This document shows, piece after piece, positions 7,410 through 11,939 of a stretch of 11,939 nt of DNA. The stretch is from positions 1 to 11,939 of the forward strand of contig CALPRR020000063.1 of NCBI GenBank assembly GCA_943326025.2, written 5' to 3'. A program made the translations under genes and the position numbers. Numbering within the stretch: position 1 is the first letter of the stretch; each line of letters begins with the position of its first letter. The notes beneath the pieces are model-generated. The model ran no database searches. It saw only the letters and a program-made list of their open reading frames with translations, and was not told where the DNA came from. This stretch comes from Candidatus Kuenenia stuttgartensis (GTDB taxonomy: Bacteria > Bacteroidota > Bacteroidia > Flavobacteriales_D > Crocinitomicaceae).

Positions 7410-8342
7410 TTAAAAATAACGAGGAGAACCAAATGATTTATTCTTTCCATTGATTGAATAACTTAACATGATTTCGTGAGAACCCATATTTTTTATTGTA
7501 TTCAATCCATTAATAGGGAAATCATAAGCATAACCTACCATAAATTTCTCTTTTAATTGATAAGCCATATTTAAACCAATAGATTCATTGTATCGATACA
7601 TTGCACCTATCCAAAAAGTTTTATAAAAAAATAAATTTGCATTTAAATCAACAGTTACAGGCGCATTTTCAATTGCTTTTATTAAAAAGCTTGTTTTTAA
7701 ATCAATTACTGAATTTATCGGTTGTACATAACCAACAGTTATGAAACCGTGTCTTTTAATATAAGATTCACTTAATATTACTGATTGATTTAATAATTTT
7801 GACTGAAGCATTCTTGGCACACTTAATCCCGCATAAAAACGTTTTGTATAATAGTATAAACCTGCACCTGCATTAAAATTAAATTGTGAAATTGAAGTCA
7901 AATAATCAGATTCTGTAGGATCATCTGCTACAAGTTTTTGAAAATCTACAGCCAATTGGTCTCCTCCACCAGAAATGCCTAAATTTAAATTTCCTCCTCT
8001 TTTAAAACGAAGCGTATAAGCATAATCACCGTAAAAAGATGTCCTATTTCTTGCACCAACCTGATCATTACATAAATGCATTCCTAAAGACATATTTCGA
8101 ATACTCAATGGCGAATTCAACGAAACAAATTGACTTTTAGGTGCACCATTCATACCAACCCATTGACTTCTTATTATTCCTACGACGTTTAAATCTCCTC
8201 TACTACCAGCGTATGCAGGATTAAACTGCAAAGGATTAAACATATACATACTACTTTGTTCATCTTGTTGCGCAAAACTGAAATTGATTGCAAAAGTGAC
8301 AATTATTGAAATTCCAAATTTATATAATTGATTCTTCATCAT
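7410..8342 (-). CDS. Type IX secretion system membrane protein, PorP/SprF family
   Basis: The 310-residue product carries the family hallmarks: a signal peptide ending near FSFAQ (about residue 25), then QDEQSSMYMFNPLQFNPAYAGSRG (about 26-49), RSQWVGMNGAPKSQFVSLNSPL (58-79), alternating strand segments typical of an outer-membrane barrel, and the terminal GSHEIMLSY (287-295) and SPRYF (306-310). The length is normal for the family. Two adjacent in-frame ATGs (8342-8340 and 8339-8337) could start it; the first is used here. In F. johnsoniae SprF is encoded directly after sprB and is needed for secretion of that type B cargo. Here the gene follows a giant type B adhesin by 27 bases and precedes a PorE-like gene by 16, so it is probably the dedicated secretion or anchoring partner of that adhesin. 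PorP and SprF cannot be told apart by reading, so no symbol is given. Confidence 0.95.
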   Translation of the reverse strand: MMKNQLYKFGISIIVTFAINFSFAQQDEQSSMYMFNPLQFNPAYAGSRGDLNVVGIIRSQWVGMNGAPKSQFVSLNSPLSIRNMSLGMHLCNDQVGARNRTSFYGDYAYTLRFKRGGNLNLGISGGGDQLAVDFQKLVADDPTESDYLTSISQFNFNAGAGLYYYTKRFYAGLSVPRMLQSKLLNQSVILSESYIKRHGFITVGYVQPINSVIDLKTSFLIKAIENAPVTVDLNANLFFYKTFWIGAMYRYNESIGLNMAYQLKEKFMVGYAYDFPINGLNTIKNMGSHEIMLSYSINGKNKSFGSPRYF

Positions 8343-8369
8343 TTATTTTATTTATTTTATTTCTTTTTA
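8343..8369 (-). promoter_or_regulatory. A-rich translation start region of the PorP/SprF gene; second stop of the adhesin gene
   Basis: The whole 27-base spacer read on the minus strand is A and T except for one G, with repeated AAATAAA units right up to the ATG. Bacteroidota commonly lack a Shine-Dalgarno site and use A-rich, unstructured leaders, which fits. The adhesin ends in two tandem in-frame TAA codons (8372-8370 and 8369-8367). There is no room for a terminator and promoter pair, supporting read-through from the adhesin gene. Confidence 0.5.
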
Positions 8370-11300
8370 TTATCTAACTAATTCAATATATCCTGAACTT
8401 GGTTTTTCACCGTTATTCTTATTTATAATATAAAAATAAGTCCCACTAGGTAAGTAATCTTTACCTGTTGCATCACCAACATTTGGTTTTCCATCCCAAT
8501 TATCATTGTAAGGAGAAGCCGAGTAAACTAAATTACCCCATCTATTGTAGATTTCTACTTTTGCTTTAGCATCAAGATTTAGTATCCAATTGTCATTTTT
8601 TCCATTTCCATTTGGAGAAATAATTTGAGGTATTACAGATTCTGTACAACCTAAATCAAAACTTTGACTTACTTCACAACCAATAGAATCTGTTACAATT
8701 ACAGAATATATTCCAGATCCAACATTATTATTCAATGCTGAATTTGAACCGTTTGACCACAAGTATGTATAAGAACCTATTCCATTCACTCCTAATACTT
8801 CGATAACACCATCTTCACTATTACATTTTGGTGTTACCTTTTTAACTAATTGCATAGAAATGAAACTTAAATGAATTGTAATTGGCAATCTTAAAATACT
8901 TTCACATCCATTTACAGTTTGAGAAGCATAATAAATACCGCCATCTGATAATGCCGTTGAATTTAACAATAGATTACCTCCAACTGAAGCATCATACCAA
9001 TTTATTCCATTTGATGGTGTTACATCTAAATTTGATAAGATTGGGTTATCAGAATTACAAAAAGATTGGTCTAAATTCCCAATAGGATTAATTGGAGTCT
9101 GATTAACATTTAATAAAATTGAATCTGAATCATTTGTTCCCAAACAAGCACCAGTTCCAGAAACAGTATAAGTTAAAAATACAGAACCATTCGATATCGC
9201 TGAAACTAAACCTGTAACTGGATCAACCGTTGCAATTGCATTGTCAGACGTTGACCAAACACCACCACTAATTGAAGAATAAGCAGATGTTGTTGTTCCG
9301 GAACATAGTGTTGAATCTATTAATTGCAAAGAACCAGAATTTGGAGCATTTGTAACATTAATATCAATAGAAGTAACTAAATCAGACCCTAAACATGCTC
9401 CTGAACCTAGAATAGTATATACAATTGATACTACAGAAACATTTCCACCATTAATAGCTGTTATTTCTCCAGTAGTTGAATTTACGATTGCAATTGTTGT
9501 ATCAAGACTTGACCAAAATCCTCCTGTAATATTTGAGCTTACTGAAGTTGTTGTTCCGCTACATAAAGCAGAATCTAAGATTGACAAATTGTTAGGTTGA
9601 GGAGCCTCCGATACTTCAATATCTAAAGTTGCTGAAGCACTCATAGCACTACAAGCGCCAGAACCATTCACTGTATATGTCATTATAGCTGTTCCTTCTC
9701 CAATTGCTGAAATTAATCCTGAATTTGAATCAATTGTTGCAATTGAATTATCAGAGCTTGTCCATAATCCACCTGTAACTGTTGAAGAAGCTGTTGTAGT
9801 TGATCCTTGACATAAACTTGAATCTAAAGAAGACAAATCGCCTGCTGAAGGAAAATCAGTAACAGAAATATTAATTGTTTTAGAATCTGATGTTCCTAAA
9901 CATGCTAATGTTCCGTTAACTGTATACGTAATTAAAACTGATCCAGCACTAATAGCAGTTACTAAACCATTATTTAAATCTACAGTAGCTATTGAATTAT
10001 TTGCACTCAACCATGAACCACCCAAAACAGTTGAACTTAAAGTAGTTGTAGAACCCGAACATAATGTTGCATCAACAGCAGATAATGTTCCTGCATCAGG
10101 CGCTGAGGTAACATTTATAGTTAAACTACCATTTGCATTTGTACCTATACAAGCACCTGTTCCATTAACGGTATAAGTCATCGTTGTTGAACCTCCCGAA
10201 ACTGCTGTTATTAAACCAGTATTTAAATCTACTGTTGCTACTGATGTATTTGAACTCATCCAAGTTCCACCTGAAACTGTTGAAGTAATAATTGTTGTCG
10301 TTCCTGAACAAAGTGTTGAATCTAATGCAGAAATTACTCCTGCAATTGGCGCTTGTGTTACATCTATTGTAATAGTTCCAGAAACATCAACTCCTGTGCA
10401 AACTCCGGATCCATTAACAGTGTAAGTCATAATTGCAGATCCTGCACTTACTGCCGAAACAATACCTGTGCTTGAAACAATTGAAGCTACTGAAGGATTA
10501 GAACTAACCCAAGAACCACCAGAAATTGTTGAATTAACAGTTGTTGTAGTACCTGAACATAAAGAAGAATCTAATGCTGTCAATACTCCTGTTGTAGGAG
10601 CATTTGTAACATTAATATTTATTGTCGCCGTTGCATTTGTACCTAAACAATATGAAGTACCATCAACTGTGTATGTCATTACAGCTGTTCCAGCTGATAT
10701 TGCTGTAACTAAACCTGTTGTAAGGTTAACTGATGCAATAGAAGCATTAGAGCTTGTCCATGAACCACCCGAAACACTTGAACTTACAGTTGTTGTTAAA
10801 CCAGCACATAAATTAGGGTCTACTGCTGATAAAGTACCTGCAATTGGTGCAAGAGAAACTGAAATATCAATAGTTGCCGAAGCATTTGAACCAACACAAC
10901 TTCCTGTCCCATAAACTGTATAGGTCAATGTCGAAGTCCCATTTGAAATAGCTGTTACTAAACCAGAATTTGGATCAACTGTAACTACCCCTGGATTTGA
11001 ACTTACCCAAGTACCTCCTAAAGATGTTGAAGATGCAGTCGTTGTAGTTCCTTGACATAAAGTTGAATCTAACGCAGTTAATGTTCCAGCAGTTGGAGAC
11101 GAAATAATTGTTATGCTTTGTGATGCCGTTGCATTTGTACCTATACATGCACCAATACCATTAACAGTATAGGTCATATTTACCGAACCTACTGCAATAG
11201 CTGTAACCAATCCAGTATTTAAATCTATAGTTGCAATAGATGGATTATCAGAAACCCAAGTTCCTCCGGAAACATTTGAAGACATTGTAGTTGTTCCACC

Positions 11301-11939
11301 TAAACAAAGTGAAGCACCAACAGGCGTCAATGTTCCAGAAATTGGAGTTTGAGTAACATCAATATCAATAGTTTTAGTTGCATCTATACCTGTACAACCT
11401 GCTGTTCCTGAAACTGTATATGTCATCACTGCCGTTCCAGCAGAAATTGCATTTACTAAACCAGAAGAACTATTAACAGTTGCAATAGCATTATTTGAAC
11501 TTGACCATGAACCTCCTGAAATTGTTGAACTAACCGTTGTTGATGTTCCAGAACATAAAGTTGCATCTCCAGCAGACAAAGTCCCTGCATCTGGTGCTTG
11601 AGTAACATCAATATTTATTGTTGCTGTTGCATCAGTTCCTATACATGCTGCAGTCCCTGAAACAGTATATGTCATAATTGCTGTTCCAGCAGCTACTCCT
11701 GTTACCAAACCAGAAGATGAATTAACTGTAGCAATTGCATTATCTGAACTAGACCATGAACCGCCAGAAATTGTAGAACTTACTGTTGAAGTTGTTCCTG
11801 AACATATTGTAGCATCTGTTACTGATAAAGATCCTGTTGAAGGAGCTTGAGTAACATCAATATTAATAGTATTTGTTGCATCAGTTCCTGAACAACCTGC
11901 TGTTCCTGATACTGTATATGTCATAACTGCCGTTCCAGC
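8370..11939 (-). CDS. Giant Ig-like (Big_2-type) repeat adhesin with T9SS type B sorting domain (5' partial)
   Basis: The frame is open from the right window edge to TAA at 8372-8370, giving 1189 visible residues. The ATG at 11924 falls inside a repeat and is not the start, so the gene continues beyond the window. Residues 1-34 are the end of one repeat; 35-950 are eleven full repeats with Big_2-like cores (IATVD...GLVTAISAGTA.MTYTV). Residues 951-1028 form a different Ig-like module (FCNSDNPILSNL, GINWYDASVGG, YYASQTVNGCES). About 1036-1098 is a SprB-type repeat (YLWSNGSNSALN, GIYSVIVTD). About 1102-1189 is a type B sorting domain (IISPNGNGKNDNW, IYNRWGNLVY, NWDG, LPSGTYFYI). The expected fate is Sec export, T9SS passage and display as a long surface fibre; adhesion or gliding is inferred, not shown. 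The PorP/SprF gene follows 27 bases downstream, mirroring sprB-sprF. Its promoter and N-terminus lie outside the window. Confidence 0.93.
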   Translation of the reverse strand, partial: AGTAVMTYTVSGTAGCSGTDATNTINIDVTQAPSTGSLSVTDATICSGTTSTVSSTISGGSWSSSDNAIATVNSSSGLVTGVAAGTAIMTYTVSGTAACIGTDATATINIDVTQAPDAGTLSAGDATLCSGTSTTVSSTISGGSWSSSNNAIATVNSSSGLVNAISAGTAVMTYTVSGTAGCTGIDATKTIDIDVTQTPISGTLTPVGASLCLGGTTTMSSNVSGGTWVSDNPSIATIDLNTGLVTAIAVGSVNMTYTVNGIGACIGTNATASQSITIISSPTAGTLTALDSTLCQGTTTTASSTSLGGTWVSSNPGVVTVDPNSGLVTAISNGTSTLTYTVYGTGSCVGSNASATIDISVSLAPIAGTLSAVDPNLCAGLTTTVSSSVSGGSWTSSNASIASVNLTTGLVTAISAGTAVMTYTVDGTSYCLGTNATATININVTNAPTTGVLTALDSSLCSGTTTTVNSTISGGSWVSSNPSVASIVSSTGIVSAVSAGSAIMTYTVNGSGVCTGVDVSGTITIDVTQAPIAGVISALDSTLCSGTTTIITSTVSGGTWMSSNTSVATVDLNTGLITAVSGGSTTMTYTVNGTGACIGTNANGSLTINVTSAPDAGTLSAVDATLCSGSTTTLSSTVLGGSWLSANNSIATVDLNNGLVTAISAGSVLITYTVNGTLACLGTSDSKTINISVTDFPSAGDLSSLDSSLCQGSTTTASSTVTGGLWTSSDNSIATIDSNSGLISAIGEGTAIMTYTVNGSGACSAMSASATLDIEVSEAPQPNNLSILDSALCSGTTTSVSSNITGGFWSSLDTTIAIVNSTTGEITAINGGNVSVVSIVYTILGSGACLGSDLVTSIDINVTNAPNSGSLQLIDSTLCSGTTTSAYSSISGGVWSTSDNAIATVDPVTGLVSAISNGSVFLTYTVSGTGACLGTNDSDSILLNVNQTPINPIGNLDQSFCNSDNPILSNLDVTPSNGINWYDASVGGNLLLNSTALSDGGIYYASQTVNGCESILRLPITIHLSFISMQLVKKVTPKCNSEDGVIEVLGVNGIGSYTYLWSNGSNSALNNNVGSGIYSVIVTDSIGCEVSQSFDLGCTESVIPQIISPNGNGKNDNWILNLDAKAKVEIYNRWGNLVYSASPYNDNWDGKPNVGDATGKDYLPSGTYFYIINKNNGEKPSSGYIELVR
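9090..11939 (-). repeat. Tandem array of 249-bp (83-residue) Ig-like repeats, 11 full plus 1 partial
   Basis: Full copies in reading order occupy 11837-11589, 11588-11340, 11339-11091, 11090-10842, 10841-10593, 10592-10344, 10343-10095, 10094-9846, 9845-9597, 9596-9339 and 9338-9090; a partial copy fills 11939-11838. Ten full copies are exactly 83 residues; the tenth has 86, with three extra residues in the segment that normally reads GTA.MTYTV. Every full copy holds exactly two cysteines: one in the LCSG-type motif at repeat position 12 and one in the ACxG-type motif at position 65 (68 in the longer copy). By hand count copies 1 and 2 share 63 of 83 residues, while copies 9 and 11 share about 38 of 83. 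Identical peptide stretches are often encoded with different third bases. Confidence 0.93.

Noticed and set aside
10468..10914. 148-codon open frame on the plus strand opposite the adhesin repeats
   Set aside because: Its translation is itself periodic with the repeat length, because the repeat DNA happens to lack stops in this antisense frame. It has no signal, domain or start region and is a shadow of the minus-strand gene.
11922..11924. ATG at 11924 as the true start of the giant adhesin
   Set aside because: It is the Met of a conserved MTYTV repeat motif and the frame continues to the window edge with the expected preceding repeat residues.
9090..11939. CRISPR or non-coding satellite interpretation of the periodic DNA
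   Set aside because: The period is 249 bases with no short identical repeats and unique spacers, the frame stays open throughout, and differences concentrate at synonymous sites, all fitting a protein-coding repeat.

Overview
This AT-rich window looks like a Bacteroidota chromosome, most likely Flavobacteriales or a close relative. The reasons are type IX secretion system (T9SS) C-terminal sorting domains, a PorP/SprF family protein, an OmpA protein with PorE-like architecture, A-rich start regions without Shine-Dalgarno motifs, and a TAnnTTTG-type promoter candidate. The genus cannot be resolved by reading alone. Nearly every gene here encodes a T9SS cargo or a cell-envelope partner of such cargo. 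I see no tRNA, rRNA, CRISPR array, transposase or phage gene.

Layout. (1) 1-1218, plus strand: the C-terminal end of a large secreted protein with Ig-like tandem repeats, two PKD domains and a T9SS type B sorting domain; its start lies left of the window. (2) 1220-3070, minus strand: a secreted protein with a lamin-tail-like N-terminal domain and a type B sorting domain, ending tail to tail with gene 1 with one base between the stop codons. (3) 3298-4914, minus strand: a secreted right-handed beta-helix protein with a short C-terminal tail of the type A style. (4) 4915-5284: a 370-base intergenic region with a promoter candidate for gene 3, an imperfect hairpin and a strong minus-strand terminator. 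(5) 5285-11939, minus strand: three closely spaced genes, read from right to left: a giant Ig-like (Big_2-type) repeat adhesin with a type B sorting domain (5' end outside the window), a PorP/SprF protein, and a TPR/PD40/carboxypeptidase-regulatory-like/OmpA protein.

How they fit together. In Flavobacterium johnsoniae the type B cargo SprB needs the PorP/SprF-family protein SprF, encoded directly downstream, for secretion. The same order is seen here, with an OmpA-like peptidoglycan-binding protein of PorE architecture added third and the unit closed by a terminator. The reasonable inference is a self-contained secretion and display unit for the giant adhesin. The two other type B cargoes have no adjacent SprF-like gene inside the window and may use this one or another elsewhere.

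Both window edges cut through giant repeat proteins, so total lengths and N-termini are unknown. The most notable details are the invariant two-cysteine pattern in every 83-residue adhesin repeat, the apparent similarity gradient along that array, and the abrupt change in synonymous codon choice between the two repeats of gene 1. I found no clear sign of a wholly new system.
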